Assembly (NCBI GenBank): GCA_964422925.1
Contig: CAYRDC010000030.1
Span: 1 to 21,566, forward strand
Reading direction: 5' to 3'
DNA length: 21,566 nucleotides
Source: CAYRDC01 sp964422925
Lineage (GTDB): Bacteria; Bacteroidota; Bacteroidia; Chitinophagales; S012-47
Shown: in pieces, positions 1-7,709 of the stretch
How positions within the stretch are numbered: the stretch's first letter is position 1
Layout: the number at the start of each line of letters is the position of its first letter
Translations under genes and position numbers: made by a program
Notes under the pieces: model-generated
Told to the model about the DNA's origin: nothing
Seen by the model: only the letters and a program-made list of their open reading frames with translations
Databases searched by the model: none

Positions 1-468
1 CCGGTATTGATCAAACGGGACGCGGCCAATGAATTCATAAATGCCTTTATGCAGCGGCAGCAACAGCAAACCATTGCCGCCAATGAAAAAAGAGGGGAAG
101 ATTTTTTGGCGGAAAATGCGCAAAAGCCCGGAGTGATAGTCCTGCCCGATGGCTTGCAGTATAAGGTTTTGAGGGAAGGGGAAGGCCCGAAACCCAGCCT
201 GACGGACACGGTTAAGGTCAACTATCACGGCACCCTGATTGACGGAACCGTATTCGACAGCAGTTACGAAAGAGGCGAACCGGCTGTTTTTCCGGTAAAC
301 GGGGTAATAAAAGGATGGCAGGAAGCCTTGCAGATGATGCCGGTGGGATCGAAATGGAAATTGTTTATTCCGGCTGACCTGGCCTATGGCGACCAGGGGG
401 CGCCTCCTTACATTGCCGGTGGGTCCACCCTGATTTTCGAAGTGGAGCTTCTGGAAATTCTCCGGTAA
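1..468 (+). CDS. FKBP-type peptidyl-prolyl cis-trans isomerase, 5'-truncated by the window edge
   Basis: This is the C-terminal part of an FKBP-fold prolyl isomerase, which catalyses cis-trans isomerisation of Xaa-Pro bonds during folding. The frame is open to the first base, so the true start lies outside the window and the signal peptide, if any, is not visible. The first ~50 residues are Gln/Glu-rich and helical (AFMQRQQQQ), like the dimerisation segment of Mip/FkpA-type proteins. From about residue 50 the FKBP core follows: VNYHGTL, VFDSSYERGE, VIKGWQEAL, LAYGDQG and the closing strand LIFEVELLEI. These carry the aromatic pocket residues expected of an active enzyme (Tyr of VNYHG, Phe/Asp of VFDSS, Trp of KGW, Tyr of AYG). 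The neighbour selD converges on it with an 8-nt gap and no visible terminator. By analogy with Mip/FkpA it is probably periplasmic or a lipoprotein; that part is inference. Confidence 0.92.
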   Translation, partial: PVLIKRDAANEFINAFMQRQQQQTIAANEKRGEDFLAENAQKPGVIVLPDGLQYKVLREGEGPKPSLTDTVKVNYHGTLIDGTVFDSSYERGEPAVFPVNGVIKGWQEALQMMPVGSKWKLFIPADLAYGDQGAPPYIAGGSTLIFEVELLEILR

Positions 469-476
469 GAAGCCGG

Positions 477-1511
477 TCAAACAATACGTATCATTGGATC
501 GTCAGGCGGAGCCAGTGCTCCAACAGGCTCTGCCGGGCAACCGTGGTCATGCAGGATTTGTTCGAATTCCTTTCTGAATCCCGGATCAACCGCCACCAGC
601 AGGCCTCCGCTGGTTTGCGGATCACAAAACAATTTTTGCTGCTCCTCCGTGAGTTCTTCGATCAGGTGCTGGTAACTGTTCCAGTTGCGCCCGGTGCCAC
701 CGGGTACGCAACCCATTTCCAGGTACATCCGGCTTTCCGGGATTACAGGTACGGCCTCAGCCCGGATCCGGGCTGACACGCCACTGGCTTCGCAGATTTC
801 CCGCAGGTGGCCCAGCAGACCAAAACCGGTTACATCCGTCAGGGCATGCACTGCGGGTAAGCTGCCAAACAAAGCACCGATCCGGTTCAGGTGAATCATA
901 ATATCCCTCGCCAGGTTGAGATGCTCTTCTTTCAGTTTGCTCTGTTTTTGCGCGGTAGTCAGAATGCCCACTCCAAGTGGCTTTGTCAGGTACAGCAGGT
1001 CGCCCGACCGGGCTCCGGCATTGGTTTTCAGGTTTCCGGTGGAAACCGATCCGGTCACGGCTAGCCCGAAAATCGGTTCAGGGCTATCGATGCTATGGCC
1101 GCCAGCCAGCGGGATGCCTGCTTCCCGGCAAATGGACCGGGCTCCCTCCAGCACCCTGGCAGCCTCTTCAGGTGGCAGTTTGTCTAGAGGCCAACCAAGC
1201 AATGCGATGGCCAATAAGGGATTGCCGCCCATGGCATACACATCGCTTAAGGCATTGACCGATGCAATGCGTCCGAAATCAAATGCATCATCCACAATCG
1301 GCATGAAAAAATCTGTGGTGCTGATCAGTGCCGTTCCGTTACCCATATCCAAAACAGCCGCATCGTCTTTGTGGGTATTACCGACAAGGAGCCTGGGATA
1401 AGCACCCTTGTCTGACCCTGATTTTAGGATTTTTTCAAGCACATCGGGGGCAATTTTGCATCCGCAGCCAGCTCCGTGGCTGTACTGGGTCAACCGGATA
1501 GGTTCATTCAT
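477..1511 (-). CDS. selD: selenide, water dikinase (selenophosphate synthetase)
   Basis: SelD makes selenophosphate from selenide and ATP, the selenium donor for selenocysteine and for 2-selenouridine in tRNA. The 344-residue length is normal for the short cytosolic form. The N-terminal catalytic motif YSHGAGCGCK is present, with Cys16 and Lys19 matching the catalytic Cys17/Lys20 of E. coli; the key position is Cys, not an in-frame TGA. The AIRS/PurM-type nucleotide-binding motifs follow: STTDFFMPIVDDAFDFG, SDVYAMGG, LAGGHSID, TDVTGFGLLGH and CDPQTSGGLL. The start codon lies inside the end of the upstream mnmH gene (8-nt overlap), so the two are almost certainly co-transcribed and translationally coupled. 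No selA, selB or tRNA-Sec is in the window, so the only local use of its product is MnmH. Confidence 0.97.
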   Translation of the reverse strand: MNEPIRLTQYSHGAGCGCKIAPDVLEKILKSGSDKGAYPRLLVGNTHKDDAAVLDMGNGTALISTTDFFMPIVDDAFDFGRIASVNALSDVYAMGGNPLLAIALLGWPLDKLPPEEAARVLEGARSICREAGIPLAGGHSIDSPEPIFGLAVTGSVSTGNLKTNAGARSGDLLYLTKPLGVGILTTAQKQSKLKEEHLNLARDIMIHLNRIGALFGSLPAVHALTDVTGFGLLGHLREICEASGVSARIRAEAVPVIPESRMYLEMGCVPGGTGRNWNSYQHLIEELTEEQQKLFCDPQTSGGLLVAVDPGFRKEFEQILHDHGCPAEPVGALAPPDDPMIRIV

Positions 1512-2595
1512 GGACAGCAGTCAGTTTTCGGCCGGCAAAAGCCCGCAATTCGCGGGAATTCCTTTCCGGATTCAGTTCAGAAAATGTTAACCGGAAAATC
1601 CGGTCGGTGTCTTTATGTTTCAGGCCGAAGGCATAGGCTTTGTCGTAATACCGCAGCGCCAGCCTGGCCACATCTCTCAAATTGCCCGCCTCAAGGGCTT
1701 TCAGGGCCTCTTTCAATACCTGCCCGCCCAGCTTGCGCTCAATCTTTCGCAGGGAAGCCGCCAGATCCTCACGCGAAAAGGCCCCATATTCTTTAACCAA
1801 AAGATCCAGGCGGTCTTTTTCAGGGACTTCGATTACGAACAAGGGGGCAGTCCGCATCAATTTCCAGAAATCTTCAGGCAAGATGACCTTCCCGATATTC
1901 AGGCTTTCGTCTTCCAGCCAAACCGGCCTGGCCGGGTCCAACTCGAGCAATACGTCAAACAAATCGTTCTGAAACTGTTCGGTAGAGGGCTGGGGAGGCT
2001 GTCCGAGGGAACCGAAAGCCGAACCCTTATGGCAGGCAAGCTCTTCCAGGTCAATGATTTGCTTGCCCTGCCGCTCCAGTGCTTTCAGGATCAGGGTTTT
2101 CCCGCTGCCGGTTTTTCCGCCAATCACCCGGAAAGTCCACGGGTTTTCACCCAGCAGCTCATGAAAAGCCTGGCGGTACCTTTTGTACCCGCCTTCGAGC
2201 AGGTACACAGTGAACCCGGCTGTTTCCAGCAGCCAGGCCATACTGCTACTGCGCATACCGCCCCGCCAGCAATGCAGCAGTACTTCCCTGCCCTTTGCCA
2301 GTTCCCTGGCCCGGGATACAAAACCGGCCAGCTTTGGCCCTACCAGACGCAAACCGGCCTGAACAGCTTCATCCCGGCCCATCCTGGAATACTTCGTTCC
2401 CACTTCTGCCCGTTCTTCCTCCGTAAACAAGGGTAGAGAATGTACCCCGGGGATGTGCCCCCGGGCATACTCGGCCGGTGAGCGGACATCCAGGACAGGC
2501 ACCTTTTTGCGAAGCTCCAGAAACTGCTTTATATCAACGTATTGGCTCAATTCTTTGCAATCATTAACGCTTAACTGACCATTCAAACGCTTCAA
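1504..2595 (-). CDS. mnmH: tRNA 2-selenouridine synthase (MnmH/SelU)
   Basis: MnmH replaces the sulfur of 2-thiouridine at the wobble position of tRNAs for Lys, Glu and Gln with selenium, through a geranylated intermediate and selenophosphate. The protein has the family layout: an N-terminal rhodanese domain (LDVRSPAEYARGHIPG at ~35-50, active-site loop CWRGGMRSSS with Cys109) and a C-terminal P-loop domain (GGKTGSGKT at 159-167). The 363-residue length fits the family. It is the first gene of a two-gene operon with selD, overlapping it by 8 nt. The start is uncertain: no ATG lies in frame before residue 72. The upstream-most candidate, at 2595, is TTG directly after an in-frame TGA; other TTG codons are at 2586 and 2550, and the last places the protein close to the usual family N terminus. 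Confidence 0.95.
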   Translation of the reverse strand: MKRLNGQLSVNDCKELSQYVDIKQFLELRKKVPVLDVRSPAEYARGHIPGVHSLPLFTEEERAEVGTKYSRMGRDEAVQAGLRLVGPKLAGFVSRARELAKGREVLLHCWRGGMRSSSMAWLLETAGFTVYLLEGGYKRYRQAFHELLGENPWTFRVIGGKTGSGKTLILKALERQGKQIIDLEELACHKGSAFGSLGQPPQPSTEQFQNDLFDVLLELDPARPVWLEDESLNIGKVILPEDFWKLMRTAPLFVIEVPEKDRLDLLVKEYGAFSREDLAASLRKIERKLGGQVLKEALKALEAGNLRDVARLALRYYDKAYAFGLKHKDTDRIFRLTFSELNPERNSRELRAFAGRKLTAVHE

Positions 2596-2672
2596 TCAAA
2601 GCGCTGATTTCCTATATTCGTGGCAGCCGGTTATTCAAATCCATTAACAGCCCAAATTTCCAAAGCTTACCG

Positions 2673-4415
2673 ATGACCTGCAACTTTTTATTTCTCTCCC
2701 GGTACTGGAAACGCTTCCTTTCGTTGATGCTGGTCATTCCGGCAGGCGGCTATTTGCCGGCCAGCCCGCTAACCGGACTTACATTGGCAAATACACCGCA
2801 TTTCTCTGTAATTGGCCATAACCCCATGCCTGATGAAACCCGTGTCGCGCAACTGACTGGCCTGCTGGAAAAGCGATACAGGTCAATCGGCAAGTTTACG
2901 GGGATTTCCATCCCCGTGGAGCGGATTACCATACATGTTTACAGTTCCGGGGAATCCAAAGGTATGCTAACCGGAGACACCCGCCCGGCCTCAGCTGACA
3001 ACCAGGGCCAGTTGTATCTGGTCCTGAACGAAACCTACGATGGGTATGAGCTGGCCCTGCCTTACCGTTTAATGCTGGAAAAACTGTGGGGCCCTCCGGC
3101 CCGGGAAGAACTTGCACAAGGCCTCGCAGTGTTTTTTACGGAACATTGGCAGCGGATGGGATACCGCTATTGGGCAGGCCGGCTGTACGCCAGCGGCAAT
3201 TACCTGACACTGAACCAGCTGCTTGATACCTCCAGGGCCCCATTCCAGTCGCCACTGGTCCGGGAATGCCTGCTCGGGGCATTGACCGAATGGATGGTGA
3301 GCCAGGCGGGCATCGAAACGGTTGAAAAACTGTACAAGCAAGGCGGGTTTGAAGCCTTCAATACGCGGTTGTTTGAAAAAAGTTGGGCGCTTTGGCTCGA
3401 AAGCCTGTCAAAATTATATGGCTCAGTCAAAACATCTACCTCAAAACTGCCTGAAAAATTATTGGGGTTCAACTTTGCTCACGAAGGTTATCGGATTTTC
3501 AACGGTTATATTTCGGAAGCCGCGGCAAACTCCCTGCAGCAATTGAAAGAAACCGGGGCCAATGCCGTCACTGTCATTCCCTACACCTTCATGCCGGAAC
3601 CCACACAGCCCTTCGCGTTTCCTTTTGCCTCGGGAGCCGGTTCGGAAAACGATGAAAGCCTGGTGCACGTGATGGACCATGCCCAGCGCCTGGGCCTGCG
3701 GGTGATGGTAAAGCCCCAGATTTGGCTGCATGGCAACTGGCCGGGCGACATCCGCATGAAAACCCCGGAAGACTGGGAGCTGTTTTTCGAACATTACTAC
3801 CAATGGATACTCCACTATGCCTTCTTATCGGAAATCCGGGGCGCTGAAGTGTTTTGCATCGGAACCGAGATGAGCGAAACCACCCGCCTGCGCCCGGAAC
3901 AGTGGAAATGGCTTATCGGGAAGATACGCGGCCTGTACAGCGGGGCGCTTACCTACTGCGCCAACTGGTACCGCGAATTTGAATCGGTCAGTTTTTGGAA
4001 AGAGCTGGATTACGCGGGCATCAGCTGCTACTACCCCCTGAGCGCCAGCGAACAGGCCTCCCGCACCGAGCTCGAGGAGGGCATGCGCGCTATTGCCGGC
4101 ACCCTGGCATCGGTCAGCCGGGAGTCGGGCCGGAAGGTGCTGCTGGCCGAGATCGGCTACCGCAGCATCCCGCACCCCTGGGTTCTCCCCCACGATTACG
4201 ACCGGAACGCCACCGGCAACCAGCAGGACCAGGCCCTGTGCTACGACCTTGCCATGCAAAACTTGGCAGCGGCCGACTGGTGCGCGGGCATCTTCTGGTG
4301 GAAATGGCCGGCTTACATGCCTTACCGCATGAACGACCAGACAGGGTTCTCACCCCTGAACAAACAGGCAGAAAAAGTGCTGGAAAACTGGTTTGAACAC
4401 CTGGAGGCTCAGTAG
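2673..4415 (+). CDS. secreted protein with degenerate peptidase-like domain and GH113-like glycosidase domain
   Basis: This 580-residue protein starts with a basic, hydrophobic segment (residues ~10-33) that looks like a signal peptide. Residues ~260-575 resemble a (beta/alpha)8 glycosidase of the GH113 type, a family known for beta-mannanases. The supporting segments are LKETGANAVTVIPY, VMVKPQIWLHGNWPGDI, FCIGTEMSETTRL, LDYAGISCYYPLS, VLLAEIGYRS and GIFWWKWP. Glu399 (GTEM) is the likely acid/base and Glu493 (LLAEIGY) the likely nucleophile. Residues ~45-250 resemble the fold of gluzincin-like 'peptidase MA' domains (EELAQGLAVFF, then a helical part with LLGALTEWMVSQAG), but no HExxH zinc motif is present, so protease activity is unlikely. 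It is divergent from mnmH (77-nt gap) and overlaps the converging gene by 7 nt. The substrate is unknown; mannan cleavage is only a family-based guess. Confidence 0.8.
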   Translation: MTCNFLFLSRYWKRFLSLMLVIPAGGYLPASPLTGLTLANTPHFSVIGHNPMPDETRVAQLTGLLEKRYRSIGKFTGISIPVERITIHVYSSGESKGMLTGDTRPASADNQGQLYLVLNETYDGYELALPYRLMLEKLWGPPAREELAQGLAVFFTEHWQRMGYRYWAGRLYASGNYLTLNQLLDTSRAPFQSPLVRECLLGALTEWMVSQAGIETVEKLYKQGGFEAFNTRLFEKSWALWLESLSKLYGSVKTSTSKLPEKLLGFNFAHEGYRIFNGYISEAAANSLQQLKETGANAVTVIPYTFMPEPTQPFAFPFASGAGSENDESLVHVMDHAQRLGLRVMVKPQIWLHGNWPGDIRMKTPEDWELFFEHYYQWILHYAFLSEIRGAEVFCIGTEMSETTRLRPEQWKWLIGKIRGLYSGALTYCANWYREFESVSFWKELDYAGISCYYPLSASEQASRTELEEGMRAIAGTLASVSRESGRKVLLAEIGYRSIPHPWVLPHDYDRNATGNQQDQALCYDLAMQNLAAADWCAGIFWWKWPAYMPYRMNDQTGFSPLNKQAEKVLENWFEHLEAQ

Positions 4416-5089
4416 CCGTTCAGGTAGGCGTCAAAATCTTTTTCAATCACCTGGTAGCCCTGCGGAAGCGACATATCCGCAGCCTTTGGCAGCTCTTCCG
4501 AGATTTCGGCCAGGGTCATTTCGGTACTGGCTCCGCCCGCCATGATGATCTGCTTGATGATGGTACCCCGGATGCCCTCCACGGTGGTCAGGTTGCCCGT
4601 CAGGGCCTGCACCTCGGGTGTGATGGGCGGCAGTATAAGGTCATCGGTCAACCATACAAACTGGTTCTGCACCCCGTCTTCGGTGTAGATGTCGATCCGG
4701 TATTTGCGGCAGGTGTAGCCCTGCACCACTTCGGTAACCCCGAGGTCGGTGATGACGGGCTTGTTGAAGGTGCTGTACGGGTTGCGCTTCAGTATGCGGT
4801 AAACAACTTTTTGCGTGTCGTTAATGATATAAAGCTGATTTTCATTATTTTTCACGAGGAAATAGCCGTAATTGATATCGGTCATTCCGCCATTGATCTT
4901 GATGCGGATATCATGGCCAAGGGCCCACACGTCAATGCTGTGCGGTAAAATAATGGCCATATCCTCCGCCCCGTTTCCCTCATAAGTCAGGCTATACTGT
5001 AATTTCCCGTTAAAATAATTCTGGGCATAAAGCGCAGAAAAAGCGGGTAATAAAATCAATAAAACAATGAGTGCAAAACTTCTTTTCAT
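4409..5089 (-). CDS. secreted DUF4412/GLPGLI-like protein of unknown function
   Basis: The 226-residue protein has a clear signal peptide (MKRSFALIVLLILLPAFSALYAQ, cleaved after about residue 23). The rest is beta-rich and reads like the DUF4412/GLPGLI group of secreted Bacteroidota proteins: an opening strand FNGKLQYSLTYEG, a central stretch where the protein's own state is read out (YFLVKNNENQLYIINDTQKVVYRI), then EVVQGYTCRKYRID and a C-terminal LPQGYQVIEKDFD. The single Cys in GYTCRKY sits where members of this group usually carry one. No catalytic motif is visible. It converges on the GH113-like gene with a 7-nt overlap and is divergent from the small membrane protein at 5152. A weak -7-like box, TAAATTTA, lies within 12 nt upstream of its ATG. 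The family assignment is from general resemblance only. Confidence 0.75.
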   Translation of the reverse strand: MKRSFALIVLLILLPAFSALYAQNYFNGKLQYSLTYEGNGAEDMAIILPHSIDVWALGHDIRIKINGGMTDINYGYFLVKNNENQLYIINDTQKVVYRILKRNPYSTFNKPVITDLGVTEVVQGYTCRKYRIDIYTEDGVQNQFVWLTDDLILPPITPEVQALTGNLTTVEGIRGTIIKQIIMAGGASTEMTLAEISEELPKAADMSLPQGYQVIEKDFDAYLNGY

Positions 5090-5151
5090 GCCTGTAAATT
5101 TACGGATTTGAGCTGAAGTGTTTTTTTTAGTTTTAAGATCAAATTGAGCGC

Positions 5152-5376
5152 ATGAATAACTGGTTTTTCATCATCATATTGTGCCTGACCCTTGGACTGG
5201 CTCCCTTCAGCCCGGAACCGCACATTATGGCTGACATCCGCTGGGTACTTGGGGGAGCCAAAGGAATGACCGCTCTTAATTGGTTTGATCTGTTTTTGCA
5301 TGGTTTTCCATGGCTTTTATTATTGCGTCTTTTGTTGATTAACGCCTGGAAACTTATCCGCCAATTAAGCACATGA
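5152..5376 (+). CDS. small two-helix membrane protein, function unknown
   Basis: This 74-residue ORF begins with ATG in the 62-nt gap divergent from the DUF4412-like gene. It has two hydrophobic segments: residues ~3-18 (WFFIIILCLTLGLAPF) and ~48-65 (LFLHGFPWLLLLRLLLI). Between them lies a conserved-looking loop, SPEPHIMADIRWVLGGAKGM, with PEPH and a Gly-rich turn. I recall similar small Bacteroidota proteins with the pattern LTLGLAPF.PEPHI....W..GG..GM....WFDL..HG.P, sometimes labelled 'RND transporter' for no good reason. The pattern is too specific to be a chance ORF. It lies 64 nt upstream of the DASS transporter on the same strand, so the two could share a transcript, but a functional link is not shown. 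Confidence 0.72.
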   Translation: MNNWFFIIILCLTLGLAPFSPEPHIMADIRWVLGGAKGMTALNWFDLFLHGFPWLLLLRLLLINAWKLIRQLST

Positions 5377-5440
5377 CCATATCAGTCATACAAATTGGTT
5401 CATTTTCAGGGCAAGCCCGGACAAAACAGATACGGAAACT

Positions 5441-6901
5441 ATGAAGATGCTGAAATTACTTGCCGGTCCGGTTTTGGGTTTGGCTACGTGGTTAAGCCTG
5501 ATATCCGTGGTCCCGGAACCGGTGATTGCCCGCATGGCAGGCATTGCCATATGGATGGCCGCCTGGTGGATTACCGAAGCTTTGCCCCTGGCCGTAACGG
5601 CTTTTATGCCTCTTGCTCTCTACCCGCTCTGCGGTATCATGAGCACCAAAGCCATTGCCCCGGAATACATGAATGATATCATTTTCCTGTTTATCGGGGG
5701 TTTTATGGTTGCTTTTGCCATGGAAAGATGGGCACTGCATCAGCGCATTGCGCTGGCCATCATCCGGCTGATGGGACAAAACCTGCGGGCTATCGTTTGG
5801 GGCAGTATGCTGGCCACTTTTTTCCTGAGCATGTGGATATCCAATACTGCCACCGCCATTATGATGATGGCCCCTGCCATAGCGGTCATTTCCAGTCTGG
5901 ATGGCCAGTCGTCTCCGGAAATCAAATCCAATTTTGCACTGGCTCTTTTGCTGGGCATTGCTTACAGCGCTTCACTGGGAGGGATGGCAACTATTATCGG
6001 CACGCCTCCGAATATGATCTTCCTGAAACAATATGAAATCGCCTTCCCCGATGCATCGGAAATCAGCTTTTCCACCTGGATGCAGTTTGCCTTGCCGGTG
6101 GCTTTGGTGTTCCTGGTTATCGTGTATTTTATTCTGAAAAAACGTTACTTGCAGGCAGCAGCCATGCGGGAACAATCCGTGGCAGACGTTTCCGGGTCGC
6201 TGTCGCCCGGGCCCGTTACCTATCAACAAAAAGTCATGCTGAGGGCTTTTATCCTGATGGCCCTTCTGTTCATTTTCAGGGCAGATATACGGATTGGATC
6301 TTTTGTTATCCCGGGGTGGAGCCGCCTGTTCCCTCACCCGGAATTCTTTAAGGACAGCACGGTAGCCATTGCGATTGCCCTGCTGCTGTTCCTGGTTCCA
6401 TCCCGTAGTAAAGAGCAGCCATTTATGTTGAGTTGGAAAGATGCCTCCCGCACGCCTTTCAATATTATTTTACTGTTTGGGGGCGGGTTTGCCCTGGCCC
6501 GTGGGTTCACGGATACCGGGCTTTCCTTATGGCTGGGGAACCAGCTTCATAACCTGGGAAGCCTGCCGGCATGGCTCATCATCGCCATTGTTTGTTTCAT
6601 TATGACCTTCCTGACGGAAATGACCTCCAATACAGCCACTACGCAAATGATTCTTCCCGTGTTGGCTGCCCTGAGCGTGGGTATTGGCGTTAATGGTCTC
6701 CTGCTGATGATTCCAGCCACCCTGTCTGCCTCCTGTGCGTTTATGCTTCCGGTGGCTACACCACCCAATGCCATCATCTTTGGTACCCAGCGGGTCACCA
6801 TCCGGGAAATGGCACGAACCGGCCTGATCCTTAACCTGGCCGGTGTGATCCTGATAACGGCCGCGATGTTTTTTTATGGACGTTGGGTCTTTGGTATTTG
6901 A
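5441..6901 (+). CDS. DASS/SLC13-family sodium-coupled anion (dicarboxylate or sulfate) symporter
   Basis: The 486-residue inner-membrane protein has about 11-13 hydrophobic segments and the inverted-repeat signatures of the divalent anion:sodium symporter family. These are two Ser-Asn-Thr motifs, SNTATAIMMMAP (SNT at 134-136) and TSNTATTQMILP (SNT at 396-398), each followed by a Pro-Pro-Asn loop (GTPPNMIF at 187-194 and ATPPNAIIFG near 445). In VcINDY these loops bind substrate carboxylates and Na+. The N-terminal WWITEALPLAVTAFMPL and the ELTSNTAT-like C-terminal motif are also typical. The sequence does not decide between C4-dicarboxylate, citrate and sulfate. It converges on the OsmC-like gene with a 5-nt gap. 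The start at 5441 gives the usual length; an ATG two codons downstream is possible. Confidence 0.93.
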   Translation: MKMLKLLAGPVLGLATWLSLISVVPEPVIARMAGIAIWMAAWWITEALPLAVTAFMPLALYPLCGIMSTKAIAPEYMNDIIFLFIGGFMVAFAMERWALHQRIALAIIRLMGQNLRAIVWGSMLATFFLSMWISNTATAIMMMAPAIAVISSLDGQSSPEIKSNFALALLLGIAYSASLGGMATIIGTPPNMIFLKQYEIAFPDASEISFSTWMQFALPVALVFLVIVYFILKKRYLQAAAMREQSVADVSGSLSPGPVTYQQKVMLRAFILMALLFIFRADIRIGSFVIPGWSRLFPHPEFFKDSTVAIAIALLLFLVPSRSKEQPFMLSWKDASRTPFNIILLFGGGFALARGFTDTGLSLWLGNQLHNLGSLPAWLIIAIVCFIMTFLTEMTSNTATTQMILPVLAALSVGIGVNGLLLMIPATLSASCAFMLPVATPPNAIIFGTQRVTIREMARTGLILNLAGVILITAAMFFYGRWVFGI

Positions 6902-6906
6902 CCCTC

Positions 6907-7341
6907 TTATTCAGGTGCTTCTGATGACGGATAATATTCGATACGCCAAACCAGTTCGGCTGCCTGACGAAGCATGTAAGATACTCCGCAATACCTATCC
7001 TGTGACAGTTTCACTGCCTTTTCAATTTTGGCTTTGTCCGGATTGTCATCATAAAACCGGTAAGTCAGGTGAATTTTCCGGTAATACTTGGGGTGCTCCT
7101 CATTCACTTCTGCTGTAATCAGCATGCTGAAACCGGCCACTTCGGCCCGCATTTTTTTCAACAGGGAAGCTACGTCCATCCCGGTACATCCGGCCAGGCT
7201 GGCAAGCAGCAGGGGTTTGGGTCTCGGGCCCTGGTCCTTGCCGCCAACCTCTTCCGTGGCGTCCAGAATAATCCGGTGCCCATTGACTTCGGAGGCAAAA
7301 GCCATTCCTCCGATCCAGCGTGTTTCTACTTCATGGTTCAT
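6907..7341 (-). CDS. OsmC/Ohr-family peroxiredoxin-like protein
   Basis: OsmC/Ohr proteins are cytosolic dimers that reduce organic hydroperoxides through a pair of cysteines. Both are present in this 144-residue protein: Cys52 in LLLASLAGCTGMD, at the start of the long central helix, and Cys118 in LSQDRYCGVSYML. Upstream come the N-terminal strands (VETRWIGGMAFASEVNGHRIILDA) and the Gly-rich loop GGKDQGPRPKPLLL. The pattern with the second Cys in RYCG fits the YhfA-like/OsmC subgroup rather than Ohr proper, so its substrate is uncertain. It lies divergent from the YbaB-like gene with a 75-nt gap; I see no full TAnnTTTG box there. Confidence 0.92.
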   Translation of the reverse strand: MNHEVETRWIGGMAFASEVNGHRIILDATEEVGGKDQGPRPKPLLLASLAGCTGMDVASLLKKMRAEVAGFSMLITAEVNEEHPKYYRKIHLTYRFYDDNPDKAKIEKAVKLSQDRYCGVSYMLRQAAELVWRIEYYPSSEAPE

Positions 7342-7416
7342 AGGTCATATTTTTTTATGGCAAGTCTTTCCAGCGCTTTGAGTAAATCATAATTTCACAC
7401 CGCAAAAGAACATTTT

Positions 7417-7709
7417 ATGTTTGGTAAGATCAAAGAAATAAAGAAAGAACTGGAAGCCGTAAAAACGAGTTGGAAAATATTTGCGTTACAGGGGAAGCTG
7501 CCAATGGCAAAATCTCGGTTACAGTAAACGGTCGGCACCGGATTACGGAATTGACCATTGATCCGGGGTTAATGGACGACAAAGAGCAGCTTGAAGACCT
7601 CCTTATTACAGCTATAAACCGGGCGCAGGAAGAGGTATCGCGCATAGCGGAAGAGAAAATGAAAGAAACAGCCCGAGGATTGTTTCCGGGATTTCCGGGA
7701 CTGTTTTAA
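7417..7709 (+). pseudogene. YbaB/EbfC-family nucleoid-associated protein, reading frame broken at an A-tract
   Basis: YbaB/EbfC proteins are small DNA-binding dimers. The ATG at 7417 opens MFGKIKEIKKELEAVK, a typical YbaB N-terminal helix, but that frame ends at TAA 7525-7527 after 36 codons. The rest of the family sequence (LENICVTGEAANGKISVTVNG, ELTIDPGLM, DKEQLEDLLITAINRA, GLFPGFPGLF) is in a second frame, open from 7428 to 7709 with no ATG near its beginning. The two halves join if the A-run at 7461-7465 had six As instead of five, giving AVKNELENICV. Alternatives are a sequencing or assembly indel, a true mutation, or a -1 slip on AAA codons. Translation could also start at TTG 7470, but that would drop the first helix. 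The stop overlaps the converging ZIP gene by 4 nt. Confidence 0.8.

Noticed and set aside
1615..2436. 273-codon open frame antisense to mnmH
   Set aside because: It is the mirror of a conserved gene, with no recognisable motif.
477..2595. Selenocysteine-containing SelD
   Set aside because: The catalytic position is a normal Cys codon and no in-frame TGA occurs in the gene.
5398..6283. 16-nt direct repeat (5398-5413 and 6268-6283)
   Set aside because: One copy is inside the transporter coding sequence and the other just upstream of the gene; there is no further structure, so I treat it as chance.
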